64,000 nucleotides of DNA from Persicaria tinctoria (taxonomy: Eukaryota; Streptophyta; Magnoliopsida; Caryophyllales; Polygonaceae). Shown here piece after piece: positions 27,743 to 40,694 of this stretch. Every line of letters begins with the position of its first letter. Positions within the stretch are counted from its first letter, which is position 1. The stretch lies in contig JBANSL010000014.1 of NCBI GenBank assembly GCA_037127255.1, positions 72,151,646 through 72,215,645 on the forward strand, read 5' to 3'. The notes under the pieces are model-generated. The model did not search any database and was not told the DNA's origin. It worked only from the letters and a program-made list of their open reading frames with translations. A program made the position numbers and the translations under genes.

Positions 27743-29620
27743 ATGAAACCTAACAAGCTTCTCATCCTCCGAAAGCTCTCATCTTGTTCCTCAATCTCCA
27801 CTCCAAACCCTTCAATCTCATCCTCCGTTCCTCAATTTCGACCTTCCCCGCCCCTAACCGAGGCGAATTTGCAGGAGTCAATCATCAACTCTCAGTGGCA
27901 TTTCATCGAACAGGTTGCGTCCTCTCTCACCCCCACCTTGATTTCCAAAACCCTCTTCGACCTCCGGGACAAACCCAAGCTGCTCTCTCCATTCCTCGAC
28001 AAAGTCCATCCTGATTCTCTCGATACTGATGCCAGCTGCCTCGCTGTCGTCGTCAGGTCCCGTGTTAACTCTCCGAAACCCGCTGTCGAGCTTGCCAAGC
28101 GGTTGATTGATTCCCCGAATGGGGATAATCGGGCGTTTTTTGCGAAATTGGCTCAGGCTAGGGCAAAATTGGGGTACGAGAGTAGTGCTGCTCTTGATCA
28201 TTGGATTTGGGCTTTGTGTGAGTTGAAGAAGGGTAAAGAAGCTTTTGAGTGTTTTTGTATGATGAAGGATATGGGTATCAAGCCGACTGTGGTGACTTGC
28301 AATCGAATTTTGAGCTTGTTTATGAGGTTGAATCGCAGTGACATGGTTTTGGTTTTGTATGCTGAGATGTTTAGATTGAAAATTAGTTCGAATTCTTACA
28401 CTTTTAACATTATGATCAATGTGCTGTGCCAGCAAGGGAAGCTGAAGAAGGCATTGGAGATTGTAGGACTTATGGAGACTTTGGGGGTTAAACCTAATGT
28501 TGTTACTTATAATACGATCGTTCATGGGTATTGCTCGAGTGGTAAAGTAGACGTGGGTCGTAAGATCTTCAGTGAAATGAAGGCTAGGGGCATTTATCCA
28601 GATTGTTATACTTATAACTCGTTGATGAGCAGTCTGTGTAAAGAGGGGAGGTTGGATGAATCGGTGGAGCTCTTCAAAACGATGGTGAAATCCGGAGTTG
28701 TTCCGAGTGCTAGTGTTTATAATACTTTGATTGATGGGCATTGCAACAAAGGGGATCTAGATGCTGCTTTTGCTTACAAGGAAGAGTTGGTTAAGACGGG
28801 TATTAGACCAACTTTGGCGACATATAATGTGCTGATACACGCACTGCTCATGGAGGGTAGGGACTCTGAGGCGGATGTGTTGATGAAAGAGATGGAAGAG
28901 AAGAACATGGCCCCTGACAGTATCACCTATAATGTGTTGATTAATGGGTTCTGCCAATGTCGAAAGGAAAAGAAAGCTTTTAAGCTTTATGATGAGATGA
29001 TAAGTAGAGGGATTCAACCCACAAGGGTGACATATACATCTCTTATTCACGTGTTGAGCTATCGGAAGAGAATGAGGGAGGCAGATTATCTTTTTGAGAA
29101 GGCAATAAGCGAAGGAGTAAACCCTGATGTTGTCATGTACAATGCCCTTATAAATGGTCATTGTATGAATGGAAACACTGAACGTGCCTTCGCAATTTTG
29201 GGGGAGATGGAAAGGAAGGCAGTACCTGCCGATGAAGTAACCTACAACACTTTAATGCAGGGTTATTGTCGGAAAGGTAAGGTTGAAGAAGCCCGGGGGC
29301 TTCTTGATGAGATGAAAAAACGAGGTATCATGCCTAGTGACGTTAGTTACAATACTCTAATAAGTGGATACAGCAAGCGAGGTGATATGAATGACGCCTT
29401 TAAAGTGCAAGATGAAATGTTGGGTAAAGGTTTCAATCCAACCCTTCTTACTTACAATGCCCTGATACAGGGGTTATGCAAAAATGGGGAAGGACCTGCT
29501 GCTGAAGAGCTCCTGAGAGATATGGTAAGCAAGGGCATTGCTCCAAACGACGATACCTATCTCAGCTTGATTGATGGGATTGGAAATGAAGAAAATGTTG
29601 CAGGAAGTAGTGGTACATGA
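27743..29620 (+). CDS. P-class pentatricopeptide repeat (PPR) protein, probably mitochondrial
   Basis: PPR proteins bind organellar RNAs sequence-specifically and affect their processing, stability or translation. This single-exon gene encodes 625 aa. The N-terminus is rich in Ser, Arg and Lys and poor in acidic residues, like an organelle-targeting peptide. From about residue 150 to the end there are about a dozen 35-residue motifs of the plain P type, recognisable by repeated VTYNTLI-x-G(Y/F)C and (R/K)GI-x-P signatures, with no E, DYW or SMR domain. Lack of introns is usual for the family. Length and layout fit Arabidopsis At2g15630-like proteins, but PPR orthology cannot be assigned by eye. 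The start is the first ATG of a clean frame about 245 bp downstream of the tRNA. Confidence 0.93.
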   Translation: MKPNKLLILRKLSSCSSISTPNPSISSSVPQFRPSPPLTEANLQESIINSQWHFIEQVASSLTPTLISKTLFDLRDKPKLLSPFLDKVHPDSLDTDASCLAVVVRSRVNSPKPAVELAKRLIDSPNGDNRAFFAKLAQARAKLGYESSAALDHWIWALCELKKGKEAFECFCMMKDMGIKPTVVTCNRILSLFMRLNRSDMVLVLYAEMFRLKISSNSYTFNIMINVLCQQGKLKKALEIVGLMETLGVKPNVVTYNTIVHGYCSSGKVDVGRKIFSEMKARGIYPDCYTYNSLMSSLCKEGRLDESVELFKTMVKSGVVPSASVYNTLIDGHCNKGDLDAAFAYKEELVKTGIRPTLATYNVLIHALLMEGRDSEADVLMKEMEEKNMAPDSITYNVLINGFCQCRKEKKAFKLYDEMISRGIQPTRVTYTSLIHVLSYRKRMREADYLFEKAISEGVNPDVVMYNALINGHCMNGNTERAFAILGEMERKAVPADEVTYNTLMQGYCRKGKVEEARGLLDEMKKRGIMPSDVSYNTLISGYSKRGDMNDAFKVQDEMLGKGFNPTLLTYNALIQGLCKNGEGPAAEELLRDMVSKGIAPNDDTYLSLIDGIGNEENVAGSSGT

Positions 29621-30654
29621 AAGTGTTTAATGCCTCTAGAGTTTTTACCTTCTTCACAGCGGAAACCAGTCGTTCCAGCACGGGAGCACCTGATACTTCA
29701 CCTGGAGATTGGAAATGTTGAAAAGTGTTGGGGGGAATATTTATAGCTACAGAGGAGTCTCATCTCGTCCCCTACTTGAACTGTCGGGCTTTCCTTTGGT
29801 ATGTAAACTCATTTTGTTGTAATAGGATTCAAGCTAAATGAAATTTATTTGCTTTGTATTCTTGATTTTGATTGTTTTCTGCCTCCTGGAATGGGTTTAC
29901 CATATGAAACTGTTGTGCAGTTCAAAAAGTTTTGTTGACGTTCCTGATGCTTATTGAACGTCTTTTTTTTTAGCAACTTTTAACTCCTCTCTAGATTCAA
30001 CAGCCTATAATATCATTTGATTAATTTTCAGAGAATTTTTAGTGCAATGATCTATTCATCCAACAGATGCTGGTCTGGGCGTTTTAGTATATCTTTTTGT
30101 GGGTGTTGTGCTTGAAGTGAATAACATCCACAATTGCAATTACATTTTGATCCTGTTTAATTTTTTTTCCATCAAAGTTGTTCATATGCTATTTCAGCAT
30201 TTTTACATTTCCCCCCAACACTTTTCAACACAGATTATTATTGTATACTTTCAGAATGTTGGATTCCATCTCATTTTATAATAGTTTTGCCACTGCAAAT
30301 TGCTCTCCTCTGCTACATAGTGCTTTGGGAAGGAGTCATCTGGGAATACATTACATTACATCCAATTCCTTCCCGAATCCTCTCAAGGAAAACCCTAATT
30401 GTGCACATTTGGAAGAGAATATACAAGTCGTTAGGTATTTTATGTACATTTCCTACTGGTCTAGGAAGCTAACTACTAGGGTAAACATCTATGCCGAACT
30501 GCAAAGTGCTTATGTTGCCGTCTTATGCGAGATGTGAGGTACTTTTACTTCACACAAGCTGCTATTTTGCCTACTGAAAAGGCGAGACTAGCCATTGTAC
30601 ACAGTCAAGGGAGGGTCACGGGTCAGCATGTCGAGACTAGCCATTGTACACAGT
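29621..30654. other. Spacer between PPR gene and AHK1 3' end
   Basis: It holds the PPR 3' UTR (plus) and AHK1 3' UTR (minus). Several short open frames at 30099-30791 have no recognisable content. The last part contains the direct repeat at 30583-30665. Confidence 0.5.
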
Positions 30655-30665
30655 CTAGGGAGGGT
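30583..30665. repeat. 34-bp direct repeat spanning the AHK1 stop codon
   Basis: CGAGACTAGCCATTGTACAC and the following 14 bases occur at 30583-30616 and 30632-30665 with one difference (CAAGGG against CTAGGG). The single difference creates the AHK1 stop (CTA on plus, TAG on minus, 30655-30657) in the inner copy; the outer copy reads TTG there. Confidence 0.9.
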
Positions 30666-33600
30666 TATTTTCCCCAGTCAGTGAAAGGATGGTGGATACC
30701 ATCAGTTTGCAGTCAATTGGCTTTGTCAGGTAAGCATCCATGCCAACTTCCAAGCACTTTGCTTCGTCTGATGTCATCGCATGTGCTGTGAGCGCCACGA
30801 TTGGTATGTGAGAGCTTGTTCCCAATTCTGATTCTCTGATTGCTTTTGTTGCTTCATAGCCATCCATCTTGGGCATCTGGTGATCATAATAAGATATTTC
30901 AGAAGTCCACACCACAGATAACACCTCAGAAGATCACTGATAAAAGCACACCATATTTTAGGCTAAAATATGCATTCATGGAAAACTATTGGAATGAATT
31001 AGCCTCTTGAGTCTTGACATAATACTAACATTTATGAATGAAGCCCACAGTTTATGTTTTTTAATATGCAATCATTTATGAAGTTGTTCTTCTAGCAACT
31101 TAACCTTTCATCCATATTTTAGTTGGTATGAAGACAGCAAAATTTCTAGTTTTGATAGACACAAATCATTTCTTGTTCCAAAAGGGGTATTTTAAAAATC
31201 ATTTGTTCATCAGAAGATGAACTTTGTCTTTTTATCTGAAACAAATAGTTAGCTAGTTATCCATTCATCTTCTAGTTATTCAAAGGGTGGTAAGTTTAGT
31301 TTCAAGGAAGCTCACCTGACAATCCATGAGAACCAAGTCGATCCCCAGGGAATTCCAGACCTGGGTTTGGCTTGATTTCTCATCTAGCACGGTAGATGTT
31401 GTCGCACATCCTTCCGCATTTACTGAGCACTTTAGAGCATTTACTGCCTGCGCTCCATCTCCCACAACGATTACCGTGGCCCCCATTTTTTCAAGCATAA
31501 TAGTTGCCACCCTCTGAAGTACCGGAGTGTCTTCTGCTAGGAGGATTCTAATTCCTTCTAAAGATCTTTTTTCACTCACAACCTTGTGCAGATTCATATT
31601 ATTTTTCCCTTCATGACAGACCAGATGTTCCTGGCTTGCAGCATTTGCTCCCTGCATCTCTTTCTGAGTGAATGTTCCTTCACTGCATGACATGCTCCGT
31701 TCGGCTGCCTGTGGTTCATGCAGATTATCTTGCAATTCTTGAGTTAACCCAACCAAGTAATTGTTCACCATTGCAGATTGAGAGAACGAGGGTCTCCTAA
31801 CTTTTCGTTTCCTTTCTCCCGGTTGTGCTGCATTTTCAGAACCACAACACTCAATGCCAGCCTTATCAGAATCTTCTGAGCTTGTTCCATCATAATGCAA
31901 GGGATCAATTTCTAAGCACTCGTGCAAATCCAATGAAGCATCAGCACTAGCCTTTTGCAGTTCAAGATTCCTCTCTTTTATGACAGCTTCCAAGATCTGG
32001 ATCATTTTTGCTTTGTACAATGGCTTGTTAACCATCAAGAGATGCCCTTTCTGACGAAGCTCCATCTTGACAGAGTTGGATGTGTTGTGGTTCAATATCC
32101 ATGCAAACTTTACATGCCTGGAATATCTGCCGAGGTAAATAAGCTGTTCTTTCCATATATCTGTGCTCAAGTCAAGTAGCGCTATATCAATGACAATGAT
32201 AAAGACCGAGTTCCTAGTGTCCAAGACTTCATCTCTCAAAAGTTCATTCTTTGACCTCAGGTCATTACTATCTGTTCCAAGTACACCATTGATCTGAAAC
32301 ACATCCTTGAGAATTTGTGTGAGTTCATTCCATTCAGATGCTTCCCAACTAAAGACTCCTTTCTCGCGTAACCACTCAGACATAATAGATCTTCCCATGC
32401 TGCCCCCTAGAGCCAGCAATGCCTGCAATGGAAAATATGAGTACTTGAACATTCATGTTTCCTTCACCATCAAAGGAATGACAAAAAAATAAAAAAGGAC
32501 TCTAAGAGCGCTCAAGATAAATCCTGGAAAAATGATTCCTATTGGTTTTTGAAGATAATTCCATGGTTTCTGATACAAAAGCCCCGAAGGAATTTCCTGT
32601 CTAAAACCTATTTCGCAGAAACATAATGACAGAACCATGTCTTCCTTAAATCCAGTAAAAGAATGCAACTTACCACTAGTTTATATTGTGCCAAATCTTG
32701 ACTACATTGCATTGTGCTATCCGAGGAAGGGTTGAGAAGCAAATGAAACTTCAGCAACGTCCCAGGTCCGTCTTTCTTGATGACCTTGATTTCTCCTCCC
32801 ATCTTATTGACCTGCAATAATTTTTCCTATCAAATTCTCCTCGATCACTAGCCTAACTGGAACCAGACGCCAGCAGAGGCAGCAGGAAACAATAAGCAAA
32901 CTCCGGTACAACTTGTTCCCAACTATTGTGTTCAACTTCACTTGGAATTAGTAATAGTTGCTCCTTGTTGCTATCAAATTGCAAGCAGACAGTATTTTAT
33001 TTCTAAGAGGAGGTGCTTTCCTGTCAATATTATATACATACTTACCAAGGTTTTCACGATGCAAAGCCCCAATCCAGTTCCACCATGCCTGAAATCGAAG
33101 TAAAACAATAAATTCACTTTCCAAATTCATGCAGCACATGAATTTATGCATTGATGGTTCATATAAAGGCTAACTGAGTTGCTTACTTTCGGGTGGTTGA
33201 GGGGTCAGCTTGCTCAAAACTTTCAAATACCGACTCCCACTTGCCTGGATCAATACCTAATGTGAGAGGCAGAGAAACATGTTTTAGTCAAGACCATGTT
33301 ACCAACATAGATAACTGTTCTTGTAGTAAAATGGCAGGACAGAAGTTAGGTACCGCAGCCTGTATCATCAACTTCAAACCAAAGAACCGCCTTTTTGCCC
33401 TTTTTGCCTGCATTCTTTGCAGATCGTTGTTGATTTGATTTCAAGGGTGGGTTCGCTATGTCCACTTGATTGAGAAGACTCCTACTGATGTTGCATTTAG
33501 TCTTAGAGTGCTCACACCATCCTCGTAGTATTATATGACCCGCTGCAAGGAACAAAAGGTAAAAACCATTGTAAATGTGAAAACTGTTGCATCTTGAATT

Positions 33601-36600
33601 GTTGGAGTCAGAAGGACAAAGTGAAGATTAACATCCTCTAGCATAGAATGTTAGCCTTGAATAATGATATTTGCAGTTTATAAAACATTGCACTAAAATG
33701 AAGAACATGAATGGGTGTTTTGCACTTACAGGAGGTAAACTTGATAGAATTGCTGATGAGATTAGCAAAGATTTGGACAACTCTAGCAGAGTCGCCTCTG
33801 ACCAATTTCGGCATGTCATCTATAAATTGCAGAGTTACATATACATTTGAATACATGGATGAGCAAGATTGATTTTGAACATTCAAATGAAAGAGTGAGA
33901 GCATTGTTACCAGAAAGATCTAGCACAATTTCCACATTATGGTTGATGCACTGCACTGAGAACATATCAATGAGTCCTTCAAGCTCTCGGCCCAGATCAA
34001 ACTCCGCATCTTCCAGCACTAGCTTCCCAGATTCAACCTGCATAGATAAGTTATTAAAAATTATCCAGTTAAAACTAGCTCAAAAAAATATCCAAATTTA
34101 GAAGACCTAGAAATCAGTACTGTAGTTTGTATCTTATAGCAGTTAACAATAGTGCAATGGACAAGCCAACCAAGTAGCACATAGAACAACAAAGATAGGT
34201 CTACACAGTTCCCTTTCATGCTTAATGACATACTGTTGCCATCAATTGTATGAACTGGGGCAACAGGATATTGAGTAGTTAATGTCTTCTTTCCATAGAA
34301 AAAACGACACAAAAGTGCAGTGGATGTAAAAGATTGTGTGATTTCTCGTCCATTTTTAAGTTAAGGCTCATTGATTAAAATTGTAACATTCCCTCATTTT
34401 TCATACAAAATTCATTCCACTCATTTCAATGGCTGATCTTAGCATAGGGTAACAATATCCTCCATTTTCCTCTAGAAAAAAAAGAAAAAAAGATGACCAT
34501 TCACTTAAATTAATTTCTTTCATATAATATTTGATTCCTTTCCCTTTTCTTTTTTTACTGTTATACCAAACAGGCCCTAAGGCTATATAATCACTTCAGG
34601 AAATTTTGACCACAAAAGATAGATATACTTTACCTTGCTCAAATCCAAAATATTGTTTAGAAGCCTGAGTAGTGCAGTTGAGCATTGGCGAATCTGAGTG
34701 ATCATTGCATATTGTTCACTTGAGAGACAGTCATCACAAAGAAGAATGTCCAGCAATCCAATCACTGCAGCCATAGGTGTTCGCAGTTCATGACTGTAAC
34801 ACAAATGATAGCCATCTCAGTTTCGAGAAAGAGACAAAGAAGGCCGATGAAACTGTGTAAAGCCTCTTGCAACACTATGGATACAAAATTTCAGATGTAG
34901 ATGCAAAATTTAGTTCCTCCTACTTCCTCTACAATGAACCTGATTCCTAATTTTCATTTCTTACCACAAAGATTTATAGTGCTCAGTACCATGCAAAATT
35001 AAATAGTGAGGTTTCATCCCAAGAACTACACAGCAATTCATAGTATAAAGGTAAAAACTTGCCTCATATTTGCCAAAAACTGGCTTTTATAATTGCTTGA
35101 TGCCTCCGCTCGCCTTCTAGCTTCTAGTTGACTTATCAGTTCTGCTCTAAGCTTCATTTCTTTTGATACTCCAGTCGTCAATATAAAGATGCAAATGCAT
35201 CCAATAATTAGGATGCAAAGTGAAACAGATATTAGTATCATCAGTGTTCTGAAGGCCCTCTGGTCCACTTTACCCATAATATATTCTCTAGGAATGATGA
35301 TAACGCCTACCTGCATAACAACTCAATCAAGTAAATGTCGGTATATTTCAAGCCAAACATATAAACTGGGATCTAATGCACAAATAAGTTTAATGAAATC
35401 TTTTGCCTTACCATTGGAAGCCTCTTCAGGTTCAGAAAGAAAGAATCGATATAGAATTTCTCGTTTCCAAGCATTGCATTCTCTATATGAACCTCATGGT
35501 TGGGAGGAAACTTGTTCGGATACGCATTCTGTAACCATTGAGCACCCTCCCTTATGATATCGTCATCTGACTCGATGGCTTTTACGAGCTCAGGGCCATT
35601 ACTGGAATTCTTCAACAATGGAGCATTTGTAGAGGTTGCAAGAAGGTAGCCCTCTTGAGAGGTCAAGTAAATGTGTCCGCTACGAAACTCCACTAGTTCT
35701 TTCATCAACTGACCTACGCTGTACAGTGAAGTAGTAACACCCACAACAGCCACGATGCTTTCATTGGAGGGATCCCACACAGGCAAGGCGGCAGAAAGAA
35801 ATGGAGAATCTGTAAACTTGCTTACTGACACATGCCATGAAGCAACTCCGTCAGGCACTTGCGAAGGTCCAGCAATATTAATCAAATCATCTGGTGGAAT
35901 TTGCATTGGCTTTCCTATCCTCTCACCACTGATTGGATCCAGTGGTTCTTGGTACCAGATTGCAGAAAGGTTGCCTTTTATTGATTGATCATTCCAATTC
36001 TGATGGGAGGAGAGAGTGGTCATACCATACGAATCAGCTATCGAGTAATTCACCATATTAGAGTATATGTAGAATGTCTTGTTCTTTTTATGATCCCTAT
36101 GAAATGCCTGGACAAACCCATTTTTATAATTGATCGTTATCGCTTTGAGAGCTTTACTACTTGCAAAGAGCGCCCAAGTCACATCCCTCATCATGTCATA
36201 GAGCTGCAAAAGGTAGAAACCACAATTTGTCAACATAGTACATCTATGGCAAACTTGGTGAATATATTTGCAGGTCAATATTTGAAAAATTGGTGAAGGA
36301 AATTCTGATAACCTCGACTTGTTGCGCTTGATTAGCTGCATTACTGTAATATTTTTTTATTACATACTCTGACAGCTTGACTTGGGCTGTTGTTATTTCA
36401 GCAGTTGAGTTTATGACACTCCACATGCGTATCAAGGGTCGTTGCAGCAGCTGATCCCGAAGCCCATATGCGAGGCTGTTCAGTGATCTTGTAGTATATA
36501 CTTTTGTAAAATGCCATGTTAGTATGGTTAGCATCCCTATCAAAATTGCCAGCAGAACCTGCAAGAAATAATCCGTCCATAGAACATATTAACTCACATC

Positions 36601-36921
36601 CCCAACTGGACACAACTTTAAGCAAAAAATTTCATTTATCAACAAAAGATTGCAAAAGGTGAGAATTTCACAAACCATGATGGACAGACGAACTACAAAG
36701 ACGCTGTAATATGAAGAAAGGCAGCAGGAACTTGCAAACTGGAATTCTTCATTCTCAATATCTTCTTGGAGTCTGCTTCTTTCAGGACCTGGGTTCTTCA
36801 ATTGTCTTCTCCAAGATGATCCATTGCATAAGAATCTGGTGAGTGTATTTCCTGCTAGCGAATCCACAGGTGTGCTAGGAGATGACAATTCAAAAGAGGC
36901 AGTCCTATATGATTCTGCCAT
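30655..36921 (-). CDS. AHK1: AHK1-type hybrid histidine kinase (putative osmosensor)
   Basis: AHK1 is a plasma-membrane hybrid kinase that feeds a His-Asp-His-Asp phosphorelay and is linked to osmotic and drought signalling. Exons on the minus strand: 36921-36676, 36558-36313, 36203-35412, 35310-35063, 34793-34634, 34037-33911, 33819-33730, 33542-33354, 33256-33187, 33088-33046, 32811-32674, 32422-31316, 30876-30655. They total 3678 bp, 1225 aa (Arabidopsis 1207). A transmembrane helix lies at about 71-97, then a large extracellular sensor region and a second helix at about 450-475. The dimerisation/phosphoacceptor motif MSHELRTP follows, with His at about 512. ATP-site boxes are ANLISNSIKF, DDTGCGI and GGTGLGL. 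The C-terminal receiver has its phospho-Asp in LMDCQMPKMDG (about 1150) and Lys in YLTKPI (about 1204). The intron after 35063 starts with GC rather than GT. No domain is missing; the gene looks functional. Confidence 0.95.
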
Positions 36922-39715
36922 GACAGACTACAAATTCCAGTGTCTACAATCAAAAGTAACTGCTGCTAAATTTGTATACTAGTAAGAAGATTGGTTCATT
37001 GGAAGTTGTGAGTAGGAGAGCCGGCTCATAGGCTGTTTATTATATGATTCAGTAGTCACACTCTGCTTTTTAGATGCATGTCTACTTACTGCTCCCTGAT
37101 GAAGGAAATGGGGTCTTATTCCTCATCCACAACCTTCCCCACCTAAACAAGTCTCTTTCATTTTCCATTTAACTTCCCATAATTGGACCAATAATATATC
37201 CTTATTTACCAAGTGAATATTTAAATTAAATATTCGTCGATCTTAATGAGCTGTCATGTCACAAGTGGAAGAGACTCTATAAACACATTTTTACTTAAGA
37301 CAAGGTCAATCCTGACTGTAAGAACTGCAATGAGAAGCTAGAAAAAAACAAGGTTAATTTTTTTTGCTATAATCCATAGCTAAGGGGAATTCGAGAATAT
37401 TTGCCCACACAAAAAAGATATGACAAACTTCTAAAGATTCAGATAATGTAAAGTAGCCAGTTGTCAAGAGTTATGATTCATTAGGGACCAAAGGGGGTCT
37501 ACAAGCGGGTAAACTATCAAAACTAGATGAATTTTTATTTACCCACAAAGTGACAGAAGACAGTAATCTAAGGAAGCCTTTCATCAGAAGCCTGTCCTTG
37601 ATGCTGGAGTATTCATTTACACACATCGGATTAGCTTAAAGTTTACATCTGTCGGAAAGTTATAACCAAAGCATCAGCTCATCCATATAGAGATCTCCTT
37701 GATTTTTCTGTGATTTGAAGTTGCAAGCACATAACACTTAAAACGTATACGCAATGTGTAAGCCGTTGCAATGCAAGCCTGAAGCATAATCAAAGTAAAA
37801 AAAAATATGTTTCTTTTTTCTGTGTTTTTTTTTTTAATGTTTTTTTGTTCCTCTTTTCTTTTCCTTATCTTTTAAGGAGGGCCATGGAAGGTTGGAAAAG
37901 GTACGGTTGTTGGCTAGGGCTGATCAAGGATTAATAAAATGGTGTTTATGATGGGTGGGAGAGCTAAGTTACTTTGTCTTGTTTGTAGATAACTATACAA
38001 AGGTCTAGTAAGAAAATAAGGTAAAAAATGCAATATGAAGCTTCAGCATCTAGAAATACAATTCATAGAGGAAACACCTCAGTAAACCATAAATCAGGGG
38101 TTACAGTAGCTTAAAGCTTACTTTTTTGTCCACGTATAATTGACAGTATTAGTGCTACAAATGGAGACTAATAGAAAAGAATATCATCTAACATAGTTTC
38201 ACTAATGGACACGACAATGGAATCCAGATACCATTTCAACTCCATTAATTTATAATGGAAATTCCCATGCAACAAGCACCACAGATTGAGCTTGGATGAA
38301 AAGAAAAGGTTTAGGTTCTCCCCGTCATATGCTATGCGAGATTCACAAAGATATTTACTTTCCTAAAAACAAAAAAATTTGAAAGTAAAATTCCAATACA
38401 AGTGCAGGTACTAGCAAAAGGGATGGTTTGTAGTCAAATTCTGAATTGAAAGGACTGGTTCACAGGAATACACCACTGAGAATTATTAAAATACAAGAGA
38501 TCTTTGCTAAGAACTCATCATCCAAAAAAAGTACAAGAAGATAAGGCAAAGAAGAAAAAAACAAAGATACTTGCACCATTGATGCTTATCAAAATCTATA
38601 ATAAGACTAGAAGAAAAAAAAATACAGATACACGGTGTTCTATTTCAGTTAATTTTATCTGCTTTACAAAGAGGCAATCAACTAGATCCAATTATGTCAA
38701 TTTAGGCCACAGATTTCTATTCTGTAATCCAATTTACCAAGATATTCATAGCATGCCCTTTCGGCAATCATTAAAGGCACAAAAATAGATCCAATGGTCA
38801 TAGTAAAAGAAGTGAGCATATCTCTTCCTGTCATAAAGTCTTTCCATGGGAGGCAAGGTCACTTTCCCCCATGCTCTTAATGGACCCACAAAGATCAAGA
38901 GAGATTGCAGAATGGTATAATTCAGACCAATCTTCCTAAAGTTACTCCTTAATCTAAAGAAATGAAATGAAATGAAAGGTAAATTACACTATGGGATGGC
39001 AAAATACTCACCAATCACTAGTATCATGTGTTTTACTATCCCAGCACGCTTATAGACCGATCCCACCACCCCAATCACCCTATATTTGCTGATATGTTGT
39101 CCATTGCGCTTTCTAACAAGTGAATTGAACAGCATATGGTAGCACATTCCATGTACAATCAATACAAAACGACATTGTAAATGGTATTATTTCTCGAGAG
39201 ATATGATTGAGAGTATCAAAGTAACAGTACTCACACAACATTATTCAATCAAAAGTGAGATAAGGGCGTCCTTAAGCACAAAATTACTCACCCCAAATCT
39301 AAAATTACTGCATATCCATGTTCATACCACCCGGACAGGTGTATCCTCAACCACAACACACTCTTTTTCCATCTCCCCTTCCCTACACAAATTGAAGCCT
39401 TTTCTTTTTAATGGCTGCCCAATGCAAGCAGGCCAAGTTACCAAAGAAAAACAAAGGCATCAAAACAAACACAAACAATAAATCAGATTGGAACTGTAGG
39501 TAGTTAGTGCCCCAACTAGTTAAAAAATGCTAGTGCATAAAATAAAGTAGAAAAGATGCAAATCACTGGCTGGTCATGCTTTGGCAATTAATTACAGCGG
39601 TCATGGTGGGGCTACACCATGACATTAAACCTAGAAGAAGATATTGCCTTTAAGAAGCATCGCCCGCCCTTGAGTGGCATGAATCCAGCGATAAAAATAA
39701 ACAGGAGATAATACC
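36922..39715. other. Region upstream of AHK1, no coding gene seen
   Basis: About 2.8 kb without a credible reading frame on either strand. It is either AHK1 promoter or a long 5' UTR intron (acceptor candidate TTTGATTGTAG ending near 36944 on the minus strand, donor candidate AAG/GTATT at 39715). Confidence 0.4.
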
Positions 39716-40140
39716 TTCCTTTGTTTTCTTCTTCTGGTGGGCACCTCTATAACGTGGCTCTGTGGTGTCTGAAGAATTAAGCATCTCCTTCAATCTTGTC
39801 AGTTGTCGAAATCGTACGGTTTCTCCCACTTCACGGGTTGTGGGTGCAATTGAAGGACACTCTGAACTCCAATTCCATCTGAATTTGTTTGCTGATGTAA
39901 AACCCCCAATTTCGATCCAATTGGAAAGAAGCAGTGGTGTGAGCAGGAACAGTTGGGTTTGTCCTGGAAATGGAACCCCCATTTCTGTCTTGTCGCACCT
40001 AACACATCGGTGATGGGAATAGTTGATTACTGACCAAGATCACATTTTCTGTAGCGAATCAAATTCGATCAGTTGGATTTGATCGAATTAGGTTGTATGA
40101 TTTGACCGAATTAGGTTTTAGGGTATCCGATGACAAGAGC
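39716..40140 (-). other. Possible non-coding first exon of AHK1, with an upstream ORF
   Basis: This stretch is less AT-rich than its surroundings and on the minus strand ends in a plausible donor (AAGGAAG/GTATT). An open frame from an ATG at 39982 (MGVPFPGQTQ...) runs 110 codons to 39650, across the candidate donor. I do not recognise the peptide. It may be an upstream ORF in an AHK1 leader, the first exon of another short gene, or chance; cDNA evidence is needed to decide. Confidence 0.25.
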
Positions 40141-40694
40141 CTTCCTGCAAACGAAGCCCTAATTGGCCGTGTTCATGGCATCCGTTTGAAATAGCGACCC
40201 GGAATTTGGCGGCGACGCGGGCCACTTTCCTTGGCAACGGCAATCTTGCCGCCCTTCGCTTATGTGACGCTATATGATAATATGAGTCATATGACAATAT
40301 GAGTCAAATAGTTGGAACTCAAACTTGAAAAATTCTCAATTTGGGCTTTTTCATTCTCATAAATTGAATATGAACATAGTTTTAGTTTAAAGATTGATTT
40401 AAACTAAACTCGACTAGACTCTATTTTAAAATTTATCAAATTTCTCATAAGCTGCTCGGAATTATATTATAGTATGAGTTATCAAATTTTTCATAACTAA
40501 TTCATTTAATTAAGCCTAATATAAACACATTTTTTAGGTGAATTTAAATTTTTGCTCGACTTGAGCTTGACATATTTCTTAACAAGCTAACGCGGGCTCA
40601 ACTCTTCGACTTGTATATGAGGTCATAAGCTTTGGATTTTGTTGGAAAATTTTGAATTGAAATATTTATATTATTTGATAAATTAGAGAAATTA

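Noticed and set aside
27425..27801. Minus-strand open frames containing GLEPATFALLARRSNH-like text
   Set aside because: This is the antisense of the tRNA, a well-known false protein signature, extended into the PPR leader.
27878..28741. 287-codon minus-strand frame
   Set aside because: It is the antisense shadow of the PPR repeats, which keep several frames open.
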